This document shows, piece after piece, positions 41,747 to 48,863 of a DNA stretch of 64,000 nt (positions within the stretch are counted from its first letter, which is position 1; each line of letters opens with the position of its first letter). Below the pieces are notes generated by a model, which made no database searches, was not told the DNA's origin, and worked only from the letters and a program-made list of their open reading frames with translations. The stretch is from Streptococcus mitis (lineage in GTDB: Bacteria; Bacillota; Bacilli; Lactobacillales; Streptococcaceae). The stretch covers positions 62,001 through 126,000 of the forward strand of contig NZ_SWFJ01000001.1 in assembly GCF_005144795.1 (NCBI RefSeq), read 5' to 3'. The translations under genes were made by a program, and so were the position numbers.

Positions 41747-42314
41747 TATTTTTAAAAATCAAATTTTTCCATTTCTCCTGCCAATTTTTCTTGGATAGAC
41801 GTATTTGGTAAAGTTCCATTCGGTCTTCATTCCCTAAAAAATGAGGAGTTGGTCGAACTTGAAAATTCAAAATGTCCTCCAAACCATAAGGTGCAAAGAG
41901 TTCCAAAGTGGATTCTTCATTCAAGTGTAGTCCAACAGCTGTACATCGTTCTGGATACTTACTCATAGCATCACGGGAACTAGTATAAGGAGCAGTATGA
42001 GAGCTATGTTGATGCATATAGACCTGATTTTTCAACTCCCATTGATACTGAGGAAAGTCCTCTCGTAGCTTTTTCTCTAGGGACAAGGTTTCCTCATAAG
42101 AAATATCTGGATCAAAGAAAATGACATCCACATCTGTTTCACAGTCAAAAGGTGATTTGTCTGACAAGAGATTCCAGATGAAATTTCTGACAGAACCTGC
42201 TGCCAACCACGAGTCTTTCAGACCAAGGTTTCGGATAATCGTCAGAATAGCCATCATATCCAGATTTTCTCTAAAAGCGTTTAGTATTTCTTGCTTATTT
42301 TTCACTGTATTCAT
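41742..42314 (-). CDS. Nucleotidyltransferase-fold protein (DUF925/PF06042 type)
   Basis: 190 aa. A polymerase-beta-like nucleotidyltransferase motif is visible: [11 protein letters not shown] and [13 protein letters not shown] (paired acidic residues). The family is of unknown substrate. It overlaps the end of ruvB by 20 bases, so it is co-transcribed with ruvB. Its 3' end overlaps the CiaR site of csRNA A by 5 bases. Confidence 0.85.
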   Translation of the reverse strand: MNTVKNKQEILNAFRENLDMMAILTIIRNLGLKDSWLAAGSVRNFIWNLLSDKSPFDCETDVDVIFFDPDISYEETLSLEKKLREDFPQYQWELKNQVYMHQHSSHTAPYTSSRDAMSKYPERCTAVGLHLNEESTLELFAPYGLEDILNFQVRPTPHFLGNEDRMELYQIRLSKKNWQEKWKNLIFKNT

Positions 42315-43293
42315 AACCTAAATGCTCATATGCCTTAGCTGTTGCCACCCGTCCAGACCGCGTCCGCATGATAAAACCTTTTTGGATTAAGTAAGGTTCA
42401 TACATGTCTTCGACAGTCTCGCGCTCTTCTGCGATATTGACAGAAAGAGTTCCTAAGCCGACAGGACCACCGCCGTACATCTCAATCATGGTGCGAAGGA
42501 TTTTTTGATCCACATAGTCCAGACCTTCATGGTCAACATCCAGCATGGTCAAAGCCTTATCGGTAATAAGATCATCAATAGTCCCATTCCCCATTATCTG
42601 GGCAAAATCGCGCACGCGCTTGAGGAGACGATTGGCAATACGAGGGGTTCCACGGCTACGTAGAGCCAACTCAGATGCTGCCTCATGAGTAATTTCCATC
42701 TCAAAAATATCTGCCGTCCTCTCAACAATTTCCGTCAAATCAGCATGAGCATAATACTCCATATGACCTGTAATTCCAAAACGTGCCCGTAGCGGATTTG
42801 AGAGCATACCAGCCCGAGTCGTCGCACCAATCAATGTAAAAGGTGGTAACTCCAAATGAACACTGCGACTACCTTCACCAGCTCCAATCATGATATCAAT
42901 GTAGAAGTCCTCCATGGCACTATAAAGCACCTCCTCCACCGACATGGGCAAGCGATGAATCTCATCAATAAAAAGGACATCACCAGGCTCTAAGTCATTC
43001 AAAATCGCTACCAGATCTCCGGCTTTTTCAATGACTGGACCAGAAGTTTGCTTGAGATTGACACCCAGTTCATTGGCAATAACAAAAGCCATGGTCGTTT
43101 TTCCCAAACCTGGAGGCCCGAATAAGAGCACATGATCCAGCGCTTCATCCCGCATTTTGGCAGCCTCGATAAAGATTTGGAGCTGGTCCTTGACCTTGTC
43201 CTGCCCAATATATTCACGTAAGTACTGAGGACGGAGCGTGCGTTCTACTAACTCCTCATCCCCCATTATCTCATTATCTAAAATTCTACTCAT
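42295..43293 (-). CDS. ruvB: Holliday junction branch-migration ATPase RuvB
   Basis: 332 aa AAA+ motor. Walker [10 protein letters not shown] (59-67), Walker [11 protein letters not shown], sensor 1 [18 protein letters not shown], arginine finger region and winged helix ([19 protein letters not shown]). No ruvA is adjacent, as is normal in streptococci. The ATG sits 6 bases after TATAAT and lacks a Shine-Dalgarno sequence, pointing to a leaderless mRNA. Confidence 0.97.
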   Translation of the reverse strand: MSRILDNEIMGDEELVERTLRPQYLREYIGQDKVKDQLQIFIEAAKMRDEALDHVLLFGPPGLGKTTMAFVIANELGVNLKQTSGPVIEKAGDLVAILNDLEPGDVLFIDEIHRLPMSVEEVLYSAMEDFYIDIMIGAGEGSRSVHLELPPFTLIGATTRAGMLSNPLRARFGITGHMEYYAHADLTEIVERTADIFEMEITHEAASELALRSRGTPRIANRLLKRVRDFAQIMGNGTIDDLITDKALTMLDVDHEGLDYVDQKILRTMIEMYGGGPVGLGTLSVNIAEERETVEDMYEPYLIQKGFIMRTRSGRVATAKAYEHLGYEYSEK

Positions 43294-43299
43294 GGCTCT

Positions 43300-43328
43300 A
43301 TTATATCAAAAAACCAAGCCACAAACAA
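43300..43328 (-). promoter_or_regulatory. ruvB promoter, predicted leaderless start
   Basis: -35 TTGTTT (43328-43323), 17-bp spacer, extended -10 TGATATAAT (-10 at 43305-43300), AGAGCC, ATG. Confidence 0.65.
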
Positions 43329-43350
43329 AAAAGCCATCTGATTGGGTGAC
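43326..43350 (-). terminator. Orphan csRNA-like terminator
   Basis: Stem GTCACC-CAATCA-GATGGC with TTTTTTG on the minus strand, nearly identical to the 3' hairpins of the csRNAs, but no CiaR site lies upstream. It overlaps the ruvB -35. Confidence 0.5.
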
Positions 43351-43373
43351 TCCTAAGTTTAGCAATTATGTGG

Positions 43374-43379
43374 TATAAT
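43374..43379 (+). promoter_or_regulatory. Toxin mRNA promoter, Fst locus 1
   Basis: Extended -10 TGGTATAAT with no good -35; about 45 bases before the toxin ATG. Confidence 0.6.
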
Positions 43380-43426
43380 ATTCTACGGCACTGCTACACC
43401 GCCTACGAAAGGAGGTGAGATAGCCC

Positions 43427-43519
43427 ATGATGGAACTAATCCTTAAAACTATCATCGGACCGATTGTGGTCGGTGTCATCCTTCGCTTAGTCGATAAATG
43501 GCTAAACAAAGATAGATAG
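43427..43519 (+). CDS. Fst-family type I toxin, locus 1 (30 aa)
   Basis: Peptide of 30 aa with a single hydrophobic helix. The core TIIGPIVVGVILRLVDKWLN matches the Fst/Ldr toxin pattern (I-A/G-P-I-x-V-G then W-L), also annotated as holin-like toxin. AAAGGAGGTGA lies just before the ATGATG start. The mRNA is followed by a hairpin terminator shared with a convergent antitoxin RNA, the same architecture as the par locus of pAD1. Overproduction of such peptides damages the membrane; the natural role of chromosomal copies is unclear. Confidence 0.88.
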   Translation: MMELILKTIIGPIVVGVILRLVDKWLNKDR

Positions 43520-43523
43520 TGTC

Positions 43524-43600
43524 AAAAAAGACCCCAAGCTTAATGTGGAAGTTAGCTTGGGGTCTTTTCTAGTCCATGATATAGAACTAATCCTTAATTC
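43524..43600 (-). ncRNA. Antitoxin RNA of Fst locus 1
   Basis: Promoter TTGACA (43635-43630), 17-bp spacer, GATAAT (43612-43607); predicted RNA of about 77 nt ends at the shared terminator. It contains the complement of GAACTAATCCTTAA (plus strand 43584-43597), a repeat of the toxin start region (43433-43446), giving pairing at the toxin translation start and at the terminator. Confidence 0.82.
43530..43564. terminator. Bidirectional terminator of Fst locus 1
   Basis: Perfect 11-bp arms GACCCCAAGCT / AGCTTGGGGTC, with A-run before and T-run after, so it stops both the toxin mRNA and the antitoxin RNA. Confidence 0.88.
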
Positions 43601-43655
43601 CTCTCCATTATCCCACAGTTCACACATTTTGTCAAAGGTTTACATTCTCGGCTTG

Positions 43656-44384
43656 TCATTTATAAGCAAAAATAATGTTCATCATGCGTTTATCTGCCAA
43701 CAAATAAAGGAGACATGCCACCAAGGTAACCAACCAAATGGCATATACAGAAACTGTTAAAACCGTGAATTCCTCCATGATGATTAGTAGTAAATTTGCC
43801 AGATAATACCGCCCAACAACCGTTGTTAAAGTAAACAAACCTGCAAATGACAATAAAAAGGCAAGTGGTAGGGCAAGGATAAGTTCCTTCCGATATTTTC
43901 CTAAGAAGAGGACAATAATACCAGCAGACAGTGTATAAGCAAAAGCAATTGCTCCATAAACAAGTCCCCAAGATAACATTGCAAGACTAGAGAAAGCAAA
44001 GTCACCATCCATTAGCTCTAGGACCAGCATAGACAAAAAAGTGAATTCACTGACTAGTAGATTAATCAACAAAGCAAGCATAAACTTCGCTTGGAGTAAT
44101 TGTTTCAAATCGACAGGAATCAGTCTGAGATTTGAAATCGTTTTAGACACTTGTTCTATTCTTATCAAATCCACTAAAATCATGCTCGAAAAAGGGAGGA
44201 GAAAATAGTAGTTCAAAAAGAAGAAACCATTTTCTACATACCAACCATTCACACTACCGTACGAATGCCCTTGATAAATCTGATGACCAATCATAAACTC
44301 TAACAAAAAGAGCAGGATGGCTACAAAGGGAATCATATACAGTATCTTTCGCCTTCTTAGTTTAGTCAATTCTAGCATCAACAT
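43656..44384 (-). CDS. ABC-2 permease, second membrane subunit
   Basis: 242 aa with about six helices. The organisation (ATPase plus two ABC-2 permeases of about 250 aa) resembles lantibiotic self-protection transporters of the EpiFEG/MutFEG type. It follows the other permease without a gap. The two permeases share the starting pattern of a basic, Lys-rich N-terminus before the first helix. No terminator was seen after it; transcripts would run into the Fst locus 1 antitoxin. Confidence 0.82.
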   Translation of the reverse strand: MLMLELTKLRRRKILYMIPFVAILLFLLEFMIGHQIYQGHSYGSVNGWYVENGFFFLNYYFLLPFSSMILVDLIRIEQVSKTISNLRLIPVDLKQLLQAKFMLALLINLLVSEFTFLSMLVLELMDGDFAFSSLAMLSWGLVYGAIAFAYTLSAGIIVLFLGKYRKELILALPLAFLLSFAGLFTLTTVVGRYYLANLLLIIMEEFTVLTVSVYAIWLVTLVACLLYLLADKRMMNIIFAYK

Positions 44385-45134
44385 TTATTCATCCACCTTT
44401 CTTAACCAAGATTTAATGGACAAGAAAGACAAAACAAGTAAAGATAAACCTAGTACAATAATCGATAAGATAGCTGGCTGTTGAAGCACCACTCCTTCTC
44501 TGTTTCCTTCCCAGATTAAACTGTTAGCACTTGTTACTGGACTGATATTTGGACTCGTCCTTGCTAAAAAAAATGACACTAAAACATACATGACGCCGAC
44601 CAAATTTCCAACTATCTCCTTGCCTCTTACTTTTATCATGACCAAAGCAACTAAAGGAAATACTCCCATGGGAATTAAGACACCACTACTCATACAAAGA
44701 TAGAAGAATCTTAATAATAAAGACAAACTGACTGTTGAAGAAAAGCGAGATAGTAGTGCAAATAAGGAAACCGAAATATAGGTGAATAACATGATACACA
44801 GAGCATTGATTTCTATATACAAAATCTTAGCCCAGAATGTCTTCATTAGATTTGCTGAAGCGAGTTTCAAGTTGTTCATGATGCGATAGCGATATTCTAC
44901 ACCAAATGCCTGTATTGTATAGGAAACACAATACAAAGGGAGAATCAAAAAGTTTAAATAAGACAAAGAAAATTTATAGACAAAGGGGAAGGAGTCAAAC
45001 AAGCCTCTCGCATCATTTACATAATAACAGATGAGAGCTAGGTAGAGGGAAACAACACCATATACGACAAAATTCAATTTTTGATGCCTTTGTTTGAGAA
45101 ATTCAATCTTCACTAAATCAAGCAATTCCCTCAC
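44385..45134 (-). CDS. ABC-2 permease, first membrane subunit
   Basis: 249 aa, about six hydrophobic helices. N-terminus MRELLDLVKIEFLKQRHQKLNF is typical of bacteriocin-immunity permeases. It overlaps the ATPase gene by 17 bases and abuts the next permease. Confidence 0.84.
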   Translation of the reverse strand: MRELLDLVKIEFLKQRHQKLNFVVYGVVSLYLALICYYVNDARGLFDSFPFVYKFSLSYLNFLILPLYCVSYTIQAFGVEYRYRIMNNLKLASANLMKTFWAKILYIEINALCIMLFTYISVSLFALLSRFSSTVSLSLLLRFFYLCMSSGVLIPMGVFPLVALVMIKVRGKEIVGNLVGVMYVLVSFFLARTSPNISPVTSANSLIWEGNREGVVLQQPAILSIIVLGLSLLVLSFLSIKSWLRKVDE

Positions 45135-46053
45135 CTCCTGTTACCCGCTTAAAGTAATCCTCTAAACTTTCATTGTTTTTATAATAATATTCTTTTAGAA
45201 CTATTCCGTTGTCTTTTAAGGAGTTAGATACGACCGCAATGTCAAAAGCAGGTGATTCTCCCTGAAGTTCAAGTTCTGTATCCGAAAGAATACTGATCTG
45301 TTCTTGCAGATTTATCCTGCAAAGCACTTCCTTAGCTTGAGAAGCATCTGAAACAATTAGGTGGATTTTCCTTTTATCTGCACCATCTATTAATTCCTGC
45401 ATAGTCTTTTCAGCCATAAGGTGGGCATCATGCAGTATCCCAACTCTATCTACAAGCTTTTCAAGTTCTGAAATAATGTGACTGGATATTAAAATTGAAA
45501 TGCCATGATTGGTACTGAGTTCCTTTAGATAACGGCGCATTTCAAGGATACCAATAGGATCCAAACCATTTGTTGGTTCATCTAATATCAGAATTTTCGG
45601 CTGGTGCATAATAGCGTTAGCAATTGCTAACCTTTGCTTCATTCCCAGAGAATACTGCTTGAATAGTTTTTTATTTTCCCCATCTAATCCTACTACTTGT
45701 AAAGCTTGCTCTACCTGTTTTAGCGAAATTCCTCTCAATCTTGCAAAAATAGAGAGATTTTCAGGTCCCGTTAAATTAGGATAAAAAGAAGCACTGTCCA
45801 ATACCACACCGATTTGAGATAGCAAGTCCTTAGAAAAGTCCCCTGACAGTTTTTCAGATAGAATCTTCACTTCACCACTATCCATCACTGTCAAACCTAA
45901 AATAGCTTTGATAAATGTTGTCTTTCCAGCGCCATTTCTTCCTAGTAAGCCATAGATTTCTCCCTGTTTTAGCGTAAAGTCTATCTTATCCAAGATAATT
46001 TTCCCATCATAGGATTTTGATAAATTAGATGTCTGTATTACTGAATTTCTCAT
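45118..46053 (-). CDS. ABC transporter ATPase (bacteriocin-immunity type)
   Basis: 311 aa. Walker A GRNGAGKTT, signature YSLGMKQRL (SLGMKQR is common to the BcrA/EpiF class), Walker B ILILDEPTNGLD, H-loop ISSHIISELE. First gene of the three-gene operon, faced by a divergent XRE-TPR regulator. A lantibiotic or antimicrobial-peptide resistance function is inferred from family; no bacteriocin structural gene was found nearby. Confidence 0.9.
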   Translation of the reverse strand: MRNSVIQTSNLSKSYDGKIILDKIDFTLKQGEIYGLLGRNGAGKTTFIKAILGLTVMDSGEVKILSEKLSGDFSKDLLSQIGVVLDSASFYPNLTGPENLSIFARLRGISLKQVEQALQVVGLDGENKKLFKQYSLGMKQRLAIANAIMHQPKILILDEPTNGLDPIGILEMRRYLKELSTNHGISILISSHIISELEKLVDRVGILHDAHLMAEKTMQELIDGADKRKIHLIVSDASQAKEVLCRINLQEQISILSDTELELQGESPAFDIAVVSNSLKDNGIVLKEYYYKNNESLEDYFKRVTGGEGIA

Positions 46054-46112
46054 TTTATTCTCCTCCTAATATCTATACACCCACATCAAGAGATATAATA
46101 GAGTAGTTCCTG

Positions 46113-46126
46113 TATAACTAGTTATA
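46113..46126. promoter_or_regulatory. 14-bp perfect palindrome upstream of the ABC operon
   Basis: TATAACTAGTTATA, about 60 bases before the ATPase start, in the region between the divergent ABC operon and the regulator. Candidate operator of the XRE-TPR regulator (inference). Confidence 0.5.
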
Positions 46127-46371
46127 TGAGAGGGTAATAGAGTATATCAAACTTACAAGCCCCCTTTAAGCTCTTCAATCTGTGACACGATCCATTGTAT
46201 AAATGTTACTTCACAAAAAGTTTAACAAATCAATCCGACAGTACCAGATCAACTCCACTAATTGTTGAAGCTTGTTGTATAATTCTAGAACCAAAATATA
46301 TTGTGATTGATTTACAGGTTTTTCAAAAAAAGGAACCGCTTCCAAATAATTCTAAAAAGGATAATACAAAA

Positions 46372-46437
46372 ATGATTTTACGAAACTTTACTAAAATACT
46401 CATATTAACCACCTTTTTCTTATCTTTACACTTGTAA
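46372..46437 (+). CDS. Candidate 21-aa hydrophobic signalling peptide
   Basis: Short open reading frame with the pattern of streptococcal small hydrophobic peptides: start MILRNFTK, an uninterrupted hydrophobic stretch ILILTTFF, and end LSLHL. AAAAGG lies 11 bases upstream, a little far. It lies 155 bases before an RRNPP-like regulator in the same direction. No terminator is seen between them. It is unproven; a longer frame starting at 46195 covers the same end but lacks coding character. Confidence 0.4.
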   Translation: MILRNFTKILILTTFFLSLHL

Positions 46438-46532
46438 GTGTACTACTTTAAATATTCTTTGTCAATAAAAAGTATTCTTTTTTTCAGTTTTTTTTTTATT
46501 TATTTTTTTATGACTATTTTTGTGTTAGAAAG

Positions 46533-46561
46533 TTGAAAAATCGAGATTAAAAGTATATAAT
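46533..46561 (+). promoter_or_regulatory. Promoter of the XRE-TPR regulator
   Basis: -35 TTGAAA (46533-46538), 17-bp spacer, -10 TATAAT (46556-46561). The upstream 60 bases are extremely A/T-rich with long T-runs, resembling an UP element or terminator remains. Confidence 0.75.
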
Positions 46562-46592
46562 TAATCGTAAATTTATTTAAAGAGGGTTAGAG

Positions 46593-47453
46593 ATGAGCAT
46601 ATTATCTGATAAACTAAAAGCCAAGAGAAAAGAAAAAGGCTTCTCACAAAAAACACTTTCCGAAGGAATTTGTGAGCAAAGCCAAATCAGCAAAATAGAA
46701 CGTGGCAACTATATGCCTGCTGCTGATTTACTCTATAAACTTGCAAATCGGCTTCAAGTTCCCTTAGATTATTTTTTCGATGAACAGATTGAAATGACTT
46801 CCAATATAACACCGTTTAAGAAATTAGCAGAAAAATTACTTGAAGATCGTAATTACGAGGATTTAGAATACCTCTTAAACTTAGAAAAAGAAAAGTCTCA
46901 GTATCTATCTACTGAGGATGAATTTTATCTTCTATGGATTCAAGCGATTATCCTTTTCTACTTACATAGTTCCAAAGATGAAGCTATCGCCAGTCTAGAA
47001 AACGCTTTGCCAAAGCTTTCGGTCAGCTCATCTGTGTATCTTAAACTCCTCAATACTTTATCTAATTTTTATTTTTCTGTAGGGCGTGATGCAGAATACG
47101 AAGAAAATAACTCACTTCTTATCAGTTTGTATCAGGAAAAAGATTTAAACCACCAAGAGTATTTATTTGGTTATATTCGAGTTAAACATAATTTTGCCTA
47201 TTATTTACACTCTAAAGGTAAGGAGTTAGAAGCTGTCCAAGAAGCCTTAGAAACCATTGACTTTTGTAAACAAAAAGAGACCAGCTATCAGCTAGCACCT
47301 CTTTTAACTATCGTTGCAAATGCCGGAAAAGATTTTTTAAAGCACGATGAAATTCTTGACTATTATTTACAGGCTCGTGATATCTGTAAAATATACGAGC
47401 ACAAGCTCATGATGGCTAAGATTGATCATTTCTTGAAAGATAAGGATAGGTGA
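46593..47453 (+). CDS. XRE-HTH/TPR transcriptional regulator (RRNPP-like)
   Basis: 286 aa. N-terminal helix-turn-helix (residues ~5-60: KLKAKRKEKGFSQKTLSEGI, then CEQSQISKIERGNYMPAADL), followed by about 220 residues of helical TPR-like repeats (e.g. LYQEKDLNHQEYLFGYIRVK, LAPLLTIVANAGKDFLKHDE). Length and layout match peptide-binding regulators of the PlcR/PrgX/TprA class that sense imported oligopeptides. AGAGGGTTAG precedes the ATG. It faces away from the ABC operon, which it probably controls; the candidate peptide at 46372 could be its ligand. Both proposals are inference. Confidence 0.87.
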   Translation: MSILSDKLKAKRKEKGFSQKTLSEGICEQSQISKIERGNYMPAADLLYKLANRLQVPLDYFFDEQIEMTSNITPFKKLAEKLLEDRNYEDLEYLLNLEKEKSQYLSTEDEFYLLWIQAIILFYLHSSKDEAIASLENALPKLSVSSSVYLKLLNTLSNFYFSVGRDAEYEENNSLLISLYQEKDLNHQEYLFGYIRVKHNFAYYLHSKGKELEAVQEALETIDFCKQKETSYQLAPLLTIVANAGKDFLKHDEILDYYLQARDICKIYEHKLMMAKIDHFLKDKDR

Positions 47454-47496
47454 CTTCAATCGTAATAAGTTATAATTACCAATTAGCTAGAAACGT

Positions 47497-47534
47497 AAAA
47501 GTGGAGAGGAACTAATATCGTTTTCTCCACTTTT
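47497..47534. terminator. Terminator of the XRE-TPR regulator
   Basis: Perfect 11-bp arms AAAAGTGGAGA / TCTCCACTTTT; works on the plus strand for the regulator and is symmetrical enough to serve the opposite strand. Confidence 0.85.
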
Positions 47535-47535
47535 G

Positions 47536-47850
47536 TTAATATCCCCTCTTCCATTTGTATCTCGCCAAACTTACTAATACAAGTAAAACTAAATGAAAGA
47601 TAATAAAGAATGTCGTAAAACCAAATAATCCATTTTGAACTAAATCTGCCGTGTAAAGTTCAGTCTCTGTAAAGAACAGATAAATTCCATAGCCCTCCAC
47701 AAAAATAAGGAAACTGACAAAACCAATAAGAAAAAGTCCACTAGCAATAAGAAAGAGTCTCCATAACAGTATGAGAATCCCTCCTACTGCTAAAAAATTA
47801 CTGGGAGAAGGAGTAAATAAGCTATAACTTCCTCCTTTCCAAATGCAAAA
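47536..47850 (-). pseudogene. 5'-truncated membrane protein remnant
   Basis: A minus-strand frame of about 100 codons ending in TAA at 47536-47538 reads hydrophobic segments such as LLWRLFLIASGLFLIGFVSF and FGFTTFFIIFHLVLLVLVSL and ends RYKWKRGY, but has no usable start codon. Its upstream end runs into the promoter region of Fst locus 2. It looks like the 3' part of a three-helix membrane protein. Family not recognised. Confidence 0.6.
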
Positions 47851-47887
47851 GCACTCTATCCTACTGAGAGAGTAGAGTATTTTATGA

Positions 47888-47893
47888 TATAAT
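47888..47893 (+). promoter_or_regulatory. Toxin mRNA promoter, Fst locus 2
   Basis: Extended -10 TGATATAAT, 47 bases before the toxin ATG, same spacing as in locus 1. Confidence 0.6.
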
Positions 47894-47940
47894 ATTGTTC
47901 GGCACTTCTACACCGCCTGCGAGAGGAGGTGAATTAGCCC

Positions 47941-48033
47941 ATGATGGATACAATACTTAAAACTATCATCGGACCAATTGTGGTCGGTGTCGTTCTTCGA
48001 TTAGTCGATAAATGGCTAAACAAGAACAAATAG
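47941..48033 (+). CDS. Fst-family type I toxin, locus 2 (30 aa)
   Basis: Peptide of 30 aa, paralogue of the toxin at 43427 with core TIIGPIVVGVVLRLVDKWLN; only a few residues differ (positions 3-5, one Val/Ile and the C-terminal NK). AGAGGAGGTGA lies just before ATGATG. The same cassette layout (toxin mRNA, shared terminator, convergent antitoxin) is repeated. Confidence 0.88.
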   Translation: MMDTILKTIIGPIVVGVVLRLVDKWLNKNK

Positions 48034-48035
48034 TG

Positions 48036-48112
48036 TCAAAAAGACCCCAAGCTTATTTGGACGTGAGCTTGGGGTCTTTTCTAGCCTATGATATAGACAC
48101 AATACTTAATTC
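48036..48112 (-). ncRNA. Antitoxin RNA of Fst locus 2
   Basis: Promoter TTGACA (48147-48142), 17-bp spacer, GATAAT (48124-48119); about 77 nt to the shared terminator. It carries the complement of GACACAATACTTAA, matching the locus 2 toxin start (GATACAATACTTAA) and not that of locus 1. Confidence 0.82.
48043..48076. terminator. Bidirectional terminator of Fst locus 2
   Basis: GACCCCAAGCT / AGCTTGGGGTC, identical arms to locus 1 but a different loop. Confidence 0.88.
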
Positions 48113-48218
48113 CCTTTTATTATCCCATAGTTCACAAAATTTGTCAAAACTTTACATTCTCAGCTTCTTAAGCTTTAACCGCTTTACAACAAGACTTTCA
48201 AGTTTAAGAGAAAGTTAG

Positions 48219-48422
48219 GGATTCTATCAATTTCATAGAAATTTTGATTTAGTAAACGAAGAGACAATCTTACATGTCACTCCTCATTTAATACGCCACT
48301 ACTGGACAAGCAAAATCATTATTACAGCAGTTCCAGTCCTTCAATTAACAGTCACTTACAATCAAATTGAGTTTGAAGTAGCCGAAGCGACAACAGACCT
48401 ATTTTTTAGTCATATTTTCTAA
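48219..48422 (+). pseudogene. Start-less coding remnant (67 codons)
   Basis: Open plus-strand frame after a TAG at 48216, ending TAA at 48420-48422. It has normal amino-acid composition (for example FDLVNEETILHVTPHLIRHY and VTYNQIEFEVAEATTDLFFS) but no start codon or ribosome binding site. Probably the 3' end of a decayed gene; family not recognised. Confidence 0.45.
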
Positions 48423-48516
48423 AAAAGTCCCCGCCAATTCCCCGACCAAAATCCGAAAATACCGGAAAATATCGAAAAATGATTTTTAGAATAATCCCCA
48501 AAAGCCTGAAATAGAG

Positions 48517-48615
48517 CCAAAAAACTCCACCTGATTGGGTGGAGTTAAGGGAGATTATTATGAAAAAGAAAAGTTTAGGATTTTATTAAATAAAGTTAGG
48601 AGGTCTTTATTTAAT
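48517..48615 (-). ncRNA. csRNA, copy B
   Basis: CiaR site GTTAAG-N5-TTTAAG (48654-48638), 10 bp to -10 TATCAT (48627-48622). RNA of about 99 nt: 5' stem ATTAAATAAAG / CTTTATTTAAT with loop ACCTCCTAA, then the Shine-Dalgarno/AUG complement TTCATAATAATCTCCC, then terminator ACTCCACC / GGTGGAGT with T-run. Tandem with copy C, same strand. Confidence 0.85.
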
Positions 48616-48621
48616 GATTAT

Positions 48622-48654
48622 ATGATACAAGACGAAGCTTAAAACTAGCTTAAC
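48622..48654 (-). promoter_or_regulatory. CiaR-activated promoter of csRNA B
   Basis: GTTAAG, 5 bp, TTTAAG, 10 bp, TATCAT. An overlapping TATAAT (48622-48617) is also present. Confidence 0.82.
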
Positions 48655-48713
48655 TTTTCTCAAATTCTACCATTTTGCCAAAAATTTCTATCAGCATCTA
48701 TCCCCCCCACACA

Positions 48714-48809
48714 CAAAAAAGCCACCTGATTTGGTGACTTCATTAGGAGATTATGATGAAAAAAAGTTTTAGGATTTCATTAAATAAAGTTAGGAGGTCT
48801 TTATTTAAT
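48714..48809 (-). ncRNA. csRNA, copy C
   Basis: CiaR site CTTAAG-N5-TTTAAG (48848-48832), 10 bp to TATCAT (48821-48816). RNA of about 96 nt with the same 5' stem (ATTAAATAAAG / CTTTATTTAAT, loop ACCTCCTAA), the complement TTCATCATAATCTCCT and terminator GTCACC-AAATCA-GGTGGC plus T-run. Note the CATCATAATCTCC variant, different from CATAATAATCTCC in the other copies. Confidence 0.85.
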
Positions 48810-48815
48810 GACTAT

Positions 48816-48848
48816 ATGATACTAGACCATCCTTAAACTTTGCTTAAG
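48816..48848 (-). promoter_or_regulatory. CiaR-activated promoter of csRNA C
   Basis: CTTAAG, 5 bp, TTTAAG, 10 bp, TATCAT. Confidence 0.82.
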
Positions 48849-48863
48849 AAAAAACAAGTTTTG

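Noticed and set aside
42121..42321. 66-codon plus-strand frame over the nucleotidyltransferase/ruvB overlap
   Set aside because: Opposite to two coupled real genes, no ribosome binding site.
46195..46371. Upstream part of an 80-codon frame that ends with the candidate peptide
   Set aside because: No ribosome binding site at 46195 and no coding character; only the last 21 codons, with their own ATG, resemble a real peptide.
48541..48570. Short plus-strand peptides starting ATGAAAAAG after AGGAGATTATT, repeated near all csRNAs
   Set aside because: They look like small ORFs with good ribosome binding sites, but they are the complement of the anti-Shine-Dalgarno/anti-start segment of the csRNAs; frames are not conserved between copies.
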